From an uncultured Alphaproteobacteria bacterium (GTDB taxonomy: Bacteria; Pseudomonadota; Alphaproteobacteria; Rs-D84): 41,694 bases of DNA. This document shows positions 25,248 through 33,776 of this stretch, in pieces. The stretch is taken from contig CAKQSE010000010.1 in NCBI GenBank assembly GCA_934272785.1, positions 1-41,694 on the forward strand. The letters are read 5' to 3'. Both the position numbers and the translations under genes were made by a program. Position 1 is the stretch's first letter; every line of letters starts with the position of its first letter. The notes beneath the pieces were generated by a model, which saw only the letters and a list, made by a program, of their open reading frames with translations, did not search any database and was not told the origin of the DNA.

Positions 25248-28200
25248 ATGCGTCAATACTCTAGACACGGTCTGAAACTGTTATCAGAAAATTATCGGGC
25301 AATATTGCGGAAATGCGCGCTGATTAACGCCGCATTTTTTATTTGTGCGCCATTGGCAACGCCGGCGGCGGCATATTCGTTGGGTGAATTTATAACCGGC
25401 GTGACCGCGAACGAGGCCCAAACCCCAATCACAGACAGCGAATACACAATGTCTGGGGATGAAACACTGGCAAACAACCCACTGATGGTGGCGCGCGCGG
25501 ATGCGGCCCAGCGTGAATTGACCATCAATATGGGCACAAACAAAATTACCGGCACAAATATCAACTATAATAATCCCGCGCCATTGATAAAAATTGACAG
25601 CGATTACACATTATCAATGATTGGCGAATCTGGTGCGGGTGTTGACGAATTATTCGACATTTATAACAGGGGCACACTCAATTTAACCAATGTTGATATG
25701 GCACGAGTGACAATCAAGAACGTTTTTAATGTCAATGATCCCAGTACTGGCATTTCTGGGACATTGAACCTGCGTGGAAATAATACATTACGCAGCACAG
25801 GCTATGGAAACACAAATGTTTTGGACGGTAAAACAACCTTTAACATATTGAATTTTCTTGATGGCAAATTTAATATCGCCACCGGTGCAGAAATGGTTGT
25901 AAATTCAGAGTCCTCCACGTGGTTCAGTCCCACCACCGGTTACAGTTTCAGTAAAATCACTAATAGCGGGACACTGACACTGAATGGAACGGACACCGGT
26001 ACCGATGCGACCGAGCATAATTTGGTGGCGGTGATTTCGGGCGACGGCACAACGACATTGAACACCGCAAACGCCAACGAAACACTGGTTGTTGATAATA
26101 ACAGCAAAATTGAACAGAACACGTTGCATGTAATTCAGGGAAATATCAAAAACGGCAACACAATCAATGTCGGCACATTGAATGTTGATGGCGCGTCCAA
26201 AATTACAAACAGTGGCGTGTTGAACGTGACAACGGGTGGCAATATGGCGAACGCCACGATTGACAACGAAATTGGTGCAAGGCTGGACATGTCGGGCGTG
26301 ACGCTGGGAACATTGAAAAATATTGGCGAAGGAACCAACGTGGCCAGAGCAAACTTGAAAAATGTCAACATCAATACAATTAAAACATTGGGATTGTTGA
26401 CACTGACAGGTGATAATACCGTACATCGTATTGATTCAACATACATCAATTCTGAATCTGGTCGGCGGCGTCCAGGTGTTTCTGTTGAAAATGGAAAATT
26501 AACTATAGATGAAACAGATTTGGTAACCATACGTGTTAAAGACGGTGCTGTTTTGCGTGCAACAAATGCGGGGCTGCTGGAAAACACAGAAATAAAAAAT
26601 GATGGCGAATTGTCATTGGCGGCGGTGTCGGGTGGCTTTATTTATAAACCATTTGAAACATCAGGCAGTGGCACAATCACAATGGACGATAATCTGGAAA
26701 TGACATTAAACGCCGGAACAACGATTGAACAAGACGCGGTTAAAATCAGGTCGGGTGCCCGAATAACCAATAACGGCACGATTGCCGCCCGCATTTTGGA
26801 CAATACCAATGGGAGGGCGATGGCCAGATTGGATGGTACGGGCAAGTTGGAAATCCGCGGCCAGGATTCGGTGTGGAAAAATCTGTATGTCAACCAATCC
26901 GAAATTTTATTGACGAATTCCGCAAAATTGAGCGTTGCGGGGATTGGTACCCTGACTGCCACTGATGGCATTCGCGTTGATAATGGGGCTGAGTTGGTAA
27001 TACAGAGTGGCAGAAACAACAACCGGGTTTACGGTGGCGGTAAAACCATTATTGATGGCGAGGTTGTAAATGAGGTTTCTGGTGAACTGAACACACTGGT
27101 TCATATCAATGCGGGCAAACGCCTGACGGTAGATGATGGTGCAAAACTGACGCATTCCGTGCTGGAAAATGACGGGGCATTGGTGCTGAATGGAACAGAA
27201 TATGAACTGGCCCCATCTGTTGATGGTTCGGGTTCTATTGTTGTGGGTGGTGGCACTGTCACACTTCGCGGCAACATTAACCAGAGCAAGTTTGAAATCG
27301 ACAATGGCGCGGTGGTTCGTACCGATGCGTCCCTGTTGCACGGTGCTAATAATGGATTTGTGAACGATGGTACATTGAAAATCAGTGGCGGGACGTTGGC
27401 ATTGAACGCCAACATTACTGGCGATGGTTCAACGAATTTTGATACTGGCACAACCGCACTGAAAACAAGTATCGCCCAGCATACCGAAATTGATGACGAT
27501 GCCACGGTTGATATTGCCGACCGCGAAATCACGCTGAAATCCGCCGAAATTGATGGAACATTGGCACTGACGTTGAATGACATCACGGCCGGTTCGGATG
27601 TGTATGAGGGTGGTAAATTGATTGTGGGTGGCGATTTGAATGTTGACGATGATGCGACATTAAAACTGACCATCAGAAATGCAAATTTGGCACGTGGCGA
27701 ATCCACCGGCGAATTGCAATTGATTTCGGTTGGTGGCACAATGACCGGTGATTTCGCAAACCGTTTGTCAAATATCCGCTATTACGTGGTGGATGCAAAT
27801 GGTGACGGTCGCTATACGATCAAATATATGCGCAATGCGGACGAGGTTGTACGCATTGCCGGTGGTCGTGATAATTTGGCGCACGCCGCAAACGCATGGG
27901 ATGGTGCGTCGGGCACAATGGCGGACATGTTGAACGAATTGTCCCAGCATGACGCCGCGGGCTATGCAAGTGCGCTGGGGCGTGTTATGCCAACCGATGC
28001 GCGTCATAATACGCGTGTGGCGACAACCGTCAACAATATGATTGGCACGGCGGTTGAAAAACGCACCAATGCAATCACAGGACGCAGTGCGGGCGACATT
28101 GTCAATGAACCATCTGTGTGGGCACAGGCATTTGGAAACTATACCACAATGTCTGATACCGATGACGCGGCGGGATTTGACGCGACAACCGTTGGTTTCG

Positions 28201-28877
28201 CGCTGGGCGCAGATACACACATCAGCGATGAAATCACGTTGGGTGCGGGTTATGCACTGAATATTACATCGGTTGATACAGATGCGGGCGACACCGATAT
28301 CACGGGTCACACTGTATTTGCGTATGGTAAATACCAGCCGTCCCAGTGGTTCGCACGTGGCGTTATCAGTTACGGGTTCGCGAACTATGATGTGGATTCT
28401 GGTCTGCGCGACGCCAGCTATGATGTATCAAACATCGGCATCAGCGCGTTTGGTGGATATGACTTTGACGCGAACTGGACAGCCCAGGGCGGATTGAGAT
28501 TTGCGCATATCAGCCAATCGGACTATACCGACAGTTTGAATCAGCACGTCAGCACCGATGACGCAGATATTCTGACATTGGTTGCGGGCGGGTCATATTC
28601 ACGCGAATTTGCGTATAATGATATGACGCTGAAACCGGTGGCGCATTTGAACCTGACATACGATGTTATGACAGATGACAATGCAACCAATGTCCGTTTG
28701 GGTAATGCCAATTACACCGTGGACGGCGCATCTGTGGCACGTTTCGGCGCGGAATTGGGCATTGCGCTGGACGCAAACATCACCGATGCGTTGACGGTGA
28801 GTGTTGGTTATGACCTGGGTATCCGCAGTGATTACCAGAGTCACACTGGTATGATAAAAGCACATTACCAGTTCTAA
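25248..28877 (+). CDS. Type Va autotransporter (1209 aa)
   Basis: Self-secreting outer-membrane protein. An extended signal peptide of about 42 residues (hydrophobic AALINAAFFICAPLATPAAA-like core) ends before YSLGEF. The passenger (about 43-930) is repetitive, Asn/Gly/Thr-rich and typical of a beta-helix (recurring xxTLNLxGNNTL, ITNSGTLTLNG, NDGTLKISGGTL patterns). The last 270 or so residues form the beta-barrel (from about 940: WAQAFGNYTTMSD ... YGFANYDVDSG ... DLGIRSDYQSHTGMIKAHYQF), ending in the classical terminal Phe. AAAGGAAGG precedes ATG 25248. The passenger has no visible catalytic motif; adhesin is the likeliest role. The gene is intact and ends in a strong bidirectional terminator. 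Confidence 0.93.
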   Translation: MRQYSRHGLKLLSENYRAILRKCALINAAFFICAPLATPAAAYSLGEFITGVTANEAQTPITDSEYTMSGDETLANNPLMVARADAAQRELTINMGTNKITGTNINYNNPAPLIKIDSDYTLSMIGESGAGVDELFDIYNRGTLNLTNVDMARVTIKNVFNVNDPSTGISGTLNLRGNNTLRSTGYGNTNVLDGKTTFNILNFLDGKFNIATGAEMVVNSESSTWFSPTTGYSFSKITNSGTLTLNGTDTGTDATEHNLVAVISGDGTTTLNTANANETLVVDNNSKIEQNTLHVIQGNIKNGNTINVGTLNVDGASKITNSGVLNVTTGGNMANATIDNEIGARLDMSGVTLGTLKNIGEGTNVARANLKNVNINTIKTLGLLTLTGDNTVHRIDSTYINSESGRRRPGVSVENGKLTIDETDLVTIRVKDGAVLRATNAGLLENTEIKNDGELSLAAVSGGFIYKPFETSGSGTITMDDNLEMTLNAGTTIEQDAVKIRSGARITNNGTIAARILDNTNGRAMARLDGTGKLEIRGQDSVWKNLYVNQSEILLTNSAKLSVAGIGTLTATDGIRVDNGAELVIQSGRNNNRVYGGGKTIIDGEVVNEVSGELNTLVHINAGKRLTVDDGAKLTHSVLENDGALVLNGTEYELAPSVDGSGSIVVGGGTVTLRGNINQSKFEIDNGAVVRTDASLLHGANNGFVNDGTLKISGGTLALNANITGDGSTNFDTGTTALKTSIAQHTEIDDDATVDIADREITLKSAEIDGTLALTLNDITAGSDVYEGGKLIVGGDLNVDDDATLKLTIRNANLARGESTGELQLISVGGTMTGDFANRLSNIRYYVVDANGDGRYTIKYMRNADEVVRIAGGRDNLAHAANAWDGASGTMADMLNELSQHDAAGYASALGRVMPTDARHNTRVATTVNNMIGTAVEKRTNAITGRSAGDIVNEPSVWAQAFGNYTTMSDTDDAAGFDATTVGFALGADTHISDEITLGAGYALNITSVDTDAGDTDITGHTVFAYGKYQPSQWFARGVISYGFANYDVDSGLRDASYDVSNIGISAFGGYDFDANWTAQGGLRFAHISQSDYTDSLNQHVSTDDADILTLVAGGSYSREFAYNDMTLKPVAHLNLTYDVMTDDNATNVRLGNANYTVDGASVARFGAELGIALDANITDALTVSVGYDLGIRSDYQSHTGMIKAHYQF

Positions 28878-28878
28878 A

Positions 28879-28912
28879 TAAAAAAATGCCCCAAACGGGG
28901 CATTTTTTTATT
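28879..28912. terminator. Bidirectional terminator between the autotransporter and corA
   Basis: AAAAAAATGCCCC-AAAC-GGGGCATTTTTTT; symmetric A/T runs serve both convergent genes. Confidence 0.9.
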
Positions 28913-29796
28913 TATACAATACTGCGGCGGGCGACACTGAAAAATGCAAACCCCAACAGCAATATCATTATTGCCAAGAATATCACCAGGGCCGCACTGT
29001 CGTATTCGGCAAACGGCAGTTTCATATTCATGCCGTAATACCCAACGACAACCGTCGGCACCACCAGAATAATGTTCCACATGGTCAAACGATTGATGTA
29101 TTTGTTCGAGTCCATGTTGATGACGCTTTCAAATGTTTCTTTGATGGATTTTAACATCTTGCTGTATGATGTCACAACCTCGGTCGCCTGGGACAATTCA
29201 ATGCGCGCATCTTCGACCAATTCGGCGGCGTCATCGTTCTTGATAAACCCACGCATTTTTTCCAGTTTATCCAGCACCGCCACATTGCCCTTTATCCCCG
29301 CCATATACAGGGTGTAACTGTTTTCCACCTCTAGCAATGCCATCAGGTCGCGACGATGAATACGATTGCTCAACGCCTTTTTAGATTCCAAAACGCGCTT
29401 GTTTAATTCCTTTAAGAAACGCAGATACGATTCCGCGATGTAATAGATGACGTTTAAAATAAATTCTTCACGGGATGTTTTTTCATCCTTTTTTATCTTG
29501 TCCAGCAAATCGCACCGCTTGCGACAGACGGTAATAACGCGCGTTGCCGAATAAATAATCGACAATGGTTCTGTGTGCCACAACGTGTCTGTTTCGCGAT
29601 TGATAATGGGAAAACGCACGATGATAACCTTGTAATCATCTTCCAGTTCGATACGTGGCTGTTCATCAGGATCCAAAATGTCCGATATGGTATCCTCGTC
29701 AATCTTGTATTTATTTTGCAGTTTTTCAAAGTCTTCGTGATCGGGATTTCCGACATTCACCCAAGAGAATGATTTTAATTTTTCAGTGACAAACAT
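28912..29796 (-). CDS. corA: CorA-family divalent cation transporter (294 aa)
   Basis: Mg2+/Co2+ channel of the 2-TM-GxN family. Long cytoplasmic N-terminal domain (about 1-230, with a helical coiled region about 115-225), then TM1 ending in the selectivity signature YYGMNMKLP (about 253-261) and TM2 (about 266-287), then a short basic tail. The length is slightly below E. coli CorA (316 aa), as is common. ATG 29796 was preferred to ATG 29802: AAGGAG lies 7 nt before 29796 but only 1-2 nt before 29802. Its own promoter is at 29828-29856. Confidence 0.93.
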   Translation of the reverse strand: MFVTEKLKSFSWVNVGNPDHEDFEKLQNKYKIDEDTISDILDPDEQPRIELEDDYKVIIVRFPIINRETDTLWHTEPLSIIYSATRVITVCRKRCDLLDKIKKDEKTSREEFILNVIYYIAESYLRFLKELNKRVLESKKALSNRIHRRDLMALLEVENSYTLYMAGIKGNVAVLDKLEKMRGFIKNDDAAELVEDARIELSQATEVVTSYSKMLKSIKETFESVINMDSNKYINRLTMWNIILVVPTVVVGYYGMNMKLPFAEYDSAALVIFLAIMILLLGFAFFSVARRSIV

Positions 29797-29827
29797 GGCC
29801 ATTCTCCTTGTTCTCTAAATCGCGGAT

Positions 29828-29856
29828 ATTTTACACCAGATTTCACAAGAAATCAA
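29828..29856 (-). promoter_or_regulatory. Promoter of corA
   Basis: On the minus strand, TTGATT (29851-29856), a 17-bp spacer and TAAAAT (29828-29833). Confidence 0.6.
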
Positions 29857-29914
29857 ATAAATCTAGGAAATCATACCGATATTTTTTTGCGCGCATATGT
29901 GTAATACTGAACGC

Positions 29915-30010
29915 ATGGCCACACAAACAAACTCTTTTACAATTGCACGATACATTTTACTGGGGTTGGTCATTTTAGTAATCGTGGCAATTTTGTTTTG
30001 GATACTATAA
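29915..30010 (+). CDS. Single-span membrane microprotein (31 aa)
   Basis: MATQTNSFTIARYILLGLVI, then LVIVAILFWIL: a polar N-terminus of about 13 residues followed by one hydrophobic helix. The stop codon overlaps a terminator. There is no Shine-Dalgarno; a -10-like TAATAC (29902-29907) ends 7 nt before the ATG, so the message could be leaderless. The clear membrane helix and the terminator argue for a real gene; the short length leaves doubt. Unknown function. Confidence 0.45.
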   Translation: MATQTNSFTIARYILLGLVILVIVAILFWIL

Positions 30011-30037
30011 ACCGTCCCAAGCGACGGTTTATTTTTT
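30009..30037 (+). terminator. Terminator of the 31-residue gene
   Basis: AAACCGTC-CCAAGC-GACGGTTT (30009-30030) followed by ATTTTTT. Confidence 0.75.
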
Positions 30038-30050
30038 AGCTGTGCGCCCC

Positions 30051-30073
30051 CGCAGGTTCGATTCCGGTCACCA
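30051..30073 (+). pseudogene. tRNA 3'-end fragment, inverted relative to tRNA-Pro
   Basis: CGCAGGTTCGATTCC, then GGTCACCA: a perfect B-box and T-arm with partial acceptor. It matches the tRNA-Pro 3' part (complement of 30119-30140) at 21 of 22 positions but lies on the opposite strand. No 5' half of a tRNA is found upstream, so it is a remnant, not a gene. Confidence 0.6.
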
Positions 30074-30074
30074 T

Positions 30075-30112
30075 AAAATAAAAAATGGTCCGATTGGACC
30101 ATTTTTTATTTT
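30075..30112. terminator. Long hairpin terminator of tRNA-Pro
   Basis: A 17-bp perfect stem (30075-30091 with 30096-30112, loop GATT) with GGTCC/GGACC at the tip and A/T-rich base. On the minus strand it starts at the last base of tRNA-Pro. Confidence 0.75.
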
Positions 30113-30188
30113 GGTCGGGGTGACAGGAATCGAACCTGCGACCCCTTGCACCCCATGCAAGTACTCTACCAGGCTGAGCTACACCCCG
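30112..30188 (-). tRNA. tRNA-Pro(GGG)
   Basis: A 77-nt cloverleaf read on the minus strand: acceptor CGGGGTG/CACCCCG with the C1-G72 pair typical of bacterial tRNA-Pro, D-arm GCTC/GAGT, anticodon stem CTTGC/GCAAG with loop ATGGGGT (anticodon GGG), T-arm GCAGG-TTCGATT-CCTGT, and an encoded CCA end. Confidence 0.96.
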
Positions 30189-30256
30189 AACGCCGACAAA
30201 TATAATCTATTTCTTTTTAAAATACAATCATTTTATTACCTGTGAATTCATGCATA

Positions 30257-30285
30257 TTGTTCGCGCGCCGCACCCGGGGTATCAT
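30257..30285 (+). promoter_or_regulatory. Promoter of the 34-residue Cys/His microprotein
   Basis: TTGTTC (30257-30262), a 17-bp spacer and TATCAT (30280-30285). Start near 30292. Confidence 0.55.
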
Positions 30286-30334
30286 ATGTATGTCCGGACA
30301 AAACAAAAACAATCAACAAAAAAAGGATTAAACT

Positions 30335-30439
30335 ATGTCAAAACCTGAAAAGAAAATGTGCAAATGCAAACACTGTGGCGAAATGCACAACGACAAAAAC
30401 CCACACCCTGAATGCGATAAAAAGCCTGGCACAAAATAA
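30335..30439 (+). CDS. Cys/His-rich microprotein (34 aa)
   Basis: MSKPEKKMCKCKHCGEMHND, then KNPHPECDKKPGTK. Cys at 9, 11, 14 and 27 with His at 13, 18 and 24 suggest a small zinc-binding knuckle; the rest is strongly basic. AAAGGA sits 7-8 nt before the ATG, a promoter is at 30257-30285 and a strong terminator at 30453-30483, so this is a complete single-gene unit. I do not recognise a family. RNA-, ribosome- or metal-related roles are possible but only guessed. Confidence 0.7.
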   Translation: MSKPEKKMCKCKHCGEMHNDKNPHPECDKKPGTK

Positions 30440-30452
30440 AACTCTCGCACGG

Positions 30453-30483
30453 AAACGTCGGTCACCCCAGACCGACGTTTTTA
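30453..30483 (+). terminator. Terminator of the 34-residue gene
   Basis: AAACGTCGGT-CACCCCAG-ACCGACGTTT (30453-30480), followed by TTATT. Confidence 0.85.
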
Positions 30484-30511
30484 TTGCGCCGCCACCATAT
30501 GCATTTTATGC

Positions 30512-30541
30512 TTGCACGAATCGGAAAAAAGTTACTAGTAT
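30512..30541 (+). promoter_or_regulatory. Promoter of acpS with a GANTC site
   Basis: TTGCAC (30512-30517), an 18-bp spacer and TAGTAT (30536-30541). GAATC (30518-30522), a potential CcrM methylation site, directly follows the -35. Confidence 0.45.
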
Positions 30542-30577
30542 TGCGCATATCAGTTAAACCTAAACGGGGGTATGTCC

Positions 30578-30955
30578 ATGATTGTGGGTATTGGAATTGA
30601 CTTGGTGGAAAGCGGCCGTTTCTTGGATTGGTCCGCATTTAAAAAACAGCGCATATTTACCAAGAAAGAATTGGAATATGCCGACACAGATAACGCAAAT
30701 GCCGAAAAACATCTGGCAAACTTTTGGGCCGCGCGCGAGGCATGCTTAAAGGCACTGGGGACCGGGTTCGGCGAAGACATCGCGTTTTCTGATGTGTCGG
30801 TTGTTCATAACGATGCCGGGAAACCAGAATTATTGATTGCCGGTGGCGCGCGCGCCGCATTAAAAGAATTGGCGGGCGGGGACGCGGTTGTTCACCTGTC
30901 CATCACCGACCAGGATGATTATTCCGCCGCAATCGTCGTGATAGAGAAAAATTAA
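30578..30955 (+). CDS. acpS: Holo-[acyl-carrier-protein] synthase (125 aa)
   Basis: Transfers phosphopantetheine from CoA to apo-ACP for fatty-acid synthesis. Mg-binding GIGIDLVE (D8) near the N-terminus and FWAAREACLKALGTG (E54, K58) are the family signatures; the C-terminal strand reads VHLSITDQDDYSAA where many members have HLSLSHD. Length is normal. ATG 30578 was chosen because GGGGG lies 7 nt upstream; ATG 30572 would overlap that site. Monocistronic here, with its own promoter and terminator. Confidence 0.93.
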   Translation: MIVGIGIDLVESGRFLDWSAFKKQRIFTKKELEYADTDNANAEKHLANFWAAREACLKALGTGFGEDIAFSDVSVVHNDAGKPELLIAGGARAALKELAGGDAVVHLSITDQDDYSAAIVVIEKN

Positions 30956-30985
30956 AAAAATCCGCCCCAACGGGCGGTTTTTAAT
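30955..30985 (+). terminator. Terminator of acpS
   Basis: CCGCCC-CAA-CGGGCGG stem with an A7 run before it and TTTTTAA after it. Confidence 0.8.
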
Positions 30986-30990
30986 GCAAC

Positions 30991-31020
30991 AAAAAACGCG
31001 CCATTTGGCGCGTTTGTTTT
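30991..31020 (-). terminator. Terminator of the gcrA operon
   Basis: On the minus strand, AACGCGCC-AAAT-GGCGCGTTTTTT, starting at the stop codon of the 681-residue gene. Confidence 0.85.
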
Positions 31021-33064
31021 ATTTCAACGGTGTAAAGCATTCACCGCTGGTGTTGCAACACGCGGATTCGCCGTTGCCAACATCTGAATACACTTCGCCG
31101 GCACAGCATCCATATCCATCGGGCGCGGTGCCATCATCACACATCGGTGCATTGCCATCGGATGCCGTGACATCTTCTGTGACAACGGTGGTGTCTGTGA
31201 CGTTTGACACAACCTCGGTATCGTATGACGGGGACGCAACAAACATCTTTTCCTGTTGCGACACGTTATACGCCGGTTTAGATGCGATAACTTCTTCCTC
31301 GGTCGGGATTACCTTGGGTTCGGGCTCTATGACCACGGGCGCGGGCTCTGGCTCGGGCACAACGACTGCCGGCTCTGGTTCAACAACTGTTGGTTCTGGC
31401 TCGGGCTCTGGTATGGGTTCAGGTTCAACCGCGACCGGTTCTGGTTCCGGTTCTGGCTGTTGAACAACAGGCTCTGGCGCGACCTCGACCGGGGCTGTCT
31501 TTTCAGTTACCACAGGTTCTGGTTCAATAAATGGTGAATTATCTGTTGTGGCGGGTGCCGTCTGTTCAACAACCGGCGCGGTTGCCGTTGTTTCCAGTTC
31601 TGGCACAGTGTCACCATTACGTTTCTGATACAGCCACAGCGTAAATATCGCCAACACAATCAACACGACCAACATCAGGTAATATATCATTGTCGGCTTT
31701 TGACGTGGTGCATCCCCAGACACCGGCACCGCAGTGCCAGAAATCGGTGATACCGGACGTCCACCATTGCCACCCACCGCCGGCATAACCGGGGCCGGGC
31801 GCGCGGCTGGCGTATCAACCGGCATTGTCTGGGCGGGTGCCGCCGGTGCGGCGACCGGTTGCGCGGGCGTCAAACTGTCCAACACGGGCGCAGATGGTGC
31901 CGGCGGAACATTTGAAATCGGCGCGAAATCATCATCCAACCGTGATACAGGGGCGGGCGTTTCGCTGTGCAGTGACGTTGGTGGCACAAACGACAATGGC
32001 GCGTCCGAACGCACATCCACATATTCAGGTTCTGGCACAACGTCGGACGGCGATGCAACCGGTGCCGGACGCGTTTCAGGCGCGACCGCCGGCGTGTCAA
32101 ACTCTATGGGTTTGAACGCAATTTCTTCGTCCAATATTTCTGGATCTTTATCAAATAATGGTTTTACTTCTTCGTCGGCCATCTCTTCTGCCTTTGGTTC
32201 ATTTGTTGATTGTATAACTGTAATTTCTGTATTTTGTTCTGGCACAGTCTGGGGCAGGGGCGCATCCACCACCACCGCCGGCGCAGGTGTCGGGGCCGCC
32301 ACAACCAGCGACGCAGATTCTGTTGCCACGTTATCCGCATCTGCATTTGTCGGCACCGCCGCCGCATTATTATCCCCCAGTTTTGCCAGCAATTCCCGTG
32401 CGGCGCGTGCGTCATCTTCGGCCACCAACAGGCGTCGCTGAGCATTGGCCAGGCGTCGCCGCGCACGACGTAATTTCTCGTTCGTGGCGTCTATCTGGGA
32501 TTCGCTGCGCAATATCTTGGACGCCGACTGTTTTGTCGGTTCGCGCCCAATAGATTTCTTTTGTTGGGATAATTTAGACCGCAATTCACGCAGACGCGAT
32601 TGCAGTTCCCCAATACTGTCATTTGTGCGTTCAATCGTTTCACGCGCCGTATCCGCCGCCGCCATCGCCGCGTCCAGGCGTTCGGTCGCACTGCGTCGCA
32701 CCGACGCACGCCGGAAATTTTCCATCATCTGTAACGCAGCCGTCACGTCCGCACCATCGTCATACGCGCGTATCAGATTGTCATACGCCCCCAGCGCATG
32801 ATATTCAATATCCAGTTTTTGGTATTTGTTGTCTTTCTTGGGCCGAACGGTTTCCAAATCAACATGCCAATCGTTTGCCAAGATATCGTCCCACTTGCGT
32901 CCATCAGGTGCGTCAATTACCAGCAAAACATTTGGCTTGTCCGCCGCAATCGTCTGGTCCAGCACAAACACCAAACGTCCCGCGTCATCATAATACGCCC
33001 CCAGGTCGTTTCCGGCAATTTCATACCGGCGCATGGTTAAAAGGTTCTCTCTCTCGTTCGGCAT
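31019..33064 (-). CDS. Coiled-coil/Pro-rich single-span envelope protein (681 aa)
   Basis: No family recognised. Order of parts: an alpha/beta N-terminal domain (about 11-110), a basic coiled coil (about 112-232, Arg/Leu/Ala-rich), a long Pro/Ala/Val linker (about 233-455), one membrane span (about 459-479, MIYYLMLVVLIVLAIFTLWLY), a Glu-Pro-rich tract with many EPEP units (about 485-610) and a C-terminal Cys cluster (about 645-681, six Cys incl. two CC pairs). No signal peptide, so the N-terminal 455 residues are likely cytoplasmic and the EP tract spans the periplasm, a TolA/TonB-like topology. ATG 33064 follows GGGGGA; ATG 33034 is an alternative. It lies 27 nt after gcrA and is probably co-transcribed with it. 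Confidence 0.8.
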   Translation of the reverse strand: MPNERENLLTMRRYEIAGNDLGAYYDDAGRLVFVLDQTIAADKPNVLLVIDAPDGRKWDDILANDWHVDLETVRPKKDNKYQKLDIEYHALGAYDNLIRAYDDGADVTAALQMMENFRRASVRRSATERLDAAMAAADTARETIERTNDSIGELQSRLRELRSKLSQQKKSIGREPTKQSASKILRSESQIDATNEKLRRARRRLANAQRRLLVAEDDARAARELLAKLGDNNAAAVPTNADADNVATESASLVVAAPTPAPAVVVDAPLPQTVPEQNTEITVIQSTNEPKAEEMADEEVKPLFDKDPEILDEEIAFKPIEFDTPAVAPETRPAPVASPSDVVPEPEYVDVRSDAPLSFVPPTSLHSETPAPVSRLDDDFAPISNVPPAPSAPVLDSLTPAQPVAAPAAPAQTMPVDTPAARPAPVMPAVGGNGGRPVSPISGTAVPVSGDAPRQKPTMIYYLMLVVLIVLAIFTLWLYQKRNGDTVPELETTATAPVVEQTAPATTDNSPFIEPEPVVTEKTAPVEVAPEPVVQQPEPEPEPVAVEPEPIPEPEPEPTVVEPEPAVVVPEPEPAPVVIEPEPKVIPTEEEVIASKPAYNVSQQEKMFVASPSYDTEVVSNVTDTTVVTEDVTASDGNAPMCDDGTAPDGYGCCAGEVYSDVGNGESACCNTSGECFTPLK

Positions 33065-33091
33065 TTATGCGTTTTCCCCCACGATTGGAAA

Positions 33092-33712
33092 TTATTTTTT
33101 CTTTGGCGGCGTGAATTGATATGCCTGCTTGCAGTGTTCATAACAATACGGTTTGCCCACAAACACCGTTTCGCCACAGAAATGAAAGTTTTCAGAATCC
33201 GGGTCACCAATCGGCCAACGACACTGATTTGGTTTCAGATTTGCCATTTCCAACGAATGTTGAATTATACGCTGGTGCATGGCCAGTGTTTTACTGCTGC
33301 TGGTCTTGGTGGATTTTGTCGCCTTGGGCGCGGCTGGCGTGGGTGCGGGTTGCTTTTTCGGTGCCGCCGCTTTCTTTGGGGCGGGCGCAACCGATTTCTT
33401 GGCCGGCGCGCTCTTGACCGGTGTTGCTTTCTTTGCCACCGGGGCCGATTTCTTGCCCGCGGGTGCGGTTGCCTTTTTCGCTGGCGTTGCCGCCTTGGTC
33501 GCCGGGGCCGATTTCTTTGTCGCAGCCTTGGTCGCCGGGGCCGGCGCAACAGCCGCACCGCCCGCCTTGGCGTTCCAGCCCAACCGGTTCAGTTTGCCCA
33601 CAACGGCATTTTTACTGATACCCAGTTTCTTGCCAATTTCAGACGTGGACAATCCCTTGCCCATCAGGCCCTTTAATTTTTTCAGTGTTGCGTTATCCCA
33701 ACCTTTGCTCAT
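33092..33712 (-). CDS. gcrA: GcrA cell-cycle regulator (206 aa)
   Basis: Alphaproteobacterial transcription factor that binds sigma70 holoenzyme and methylated GANTC promoters. The N-terminal helix-turn-helix domain (about 1-47) is clear: WDNATLKKLKGLMGKGLSTS, EIGKKLGISKNAVVGKLNRLG. The C-terminal domain (about 165-200) has CRWPIGDP, FHFCGE and PYCYEHC, the GcrA Cys/His pattern. Between them is a low-complexity Ala/Lys/Pro linker (about 50-140) longer than in Caulobacter GcrA (173 aa). RBS AGGGG is about 11 nt before ATG 33712. It heads an operon with the 681-residue gene and diverges from the prepilin peptidase. Confidence 0.93.
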   Translation of the reverse strand: MSKGWDNATLKKLKGLMGKGLSTSEIGKKLGISKNAVVGKLNRLGWNAKAGGAAVAPAPATKAATKKSAPATKAATPAKKATAPAGKKSAPVAKKATPVKSAPAKKSVAPAPKKAAAPKKQPAPTPAAPKATKSTKTSSSKTLAMHQRIIQHSLEMANLKPNQCRWPIGDPDSENFHFCGETVFVGKPYCYEHCKQAYQFTPPKKK

Positions 33713-33739
33713 TTTATATCAACCCCTGTTATACTTTTA

Positions 33740-33748
33740 TGATATAAT
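33740..33748 (+). promoter_or_regulatory. Extended -10 of the prepilin peptidase gene
   Basis: TGATATAAT, part of the recurrent TTATGATATAAT word (33737-33748). Start near 33755. The -35 region is poor, as expected for extended -10 promoters. It overlaps the -10 of the opposing gcrA promoter. Confidence 0.5.
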
Positions 33749-33776
33749 TCTATCACAGTTCCGAATCGAAAGGCAA
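33747..33776 (-). promoter_or_regulatory. Candidate gcrA promoter with GANTC in the spacer
   Basis: On the minus strand, TTGCCT (33771-33776), an 18-bp spacer and TAGAAT (33747-33752). GATTC (33763-33767) lies inside the spacer, the position used by many GcrA/CcrM-controlled promoters. Confidence 0.45.
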
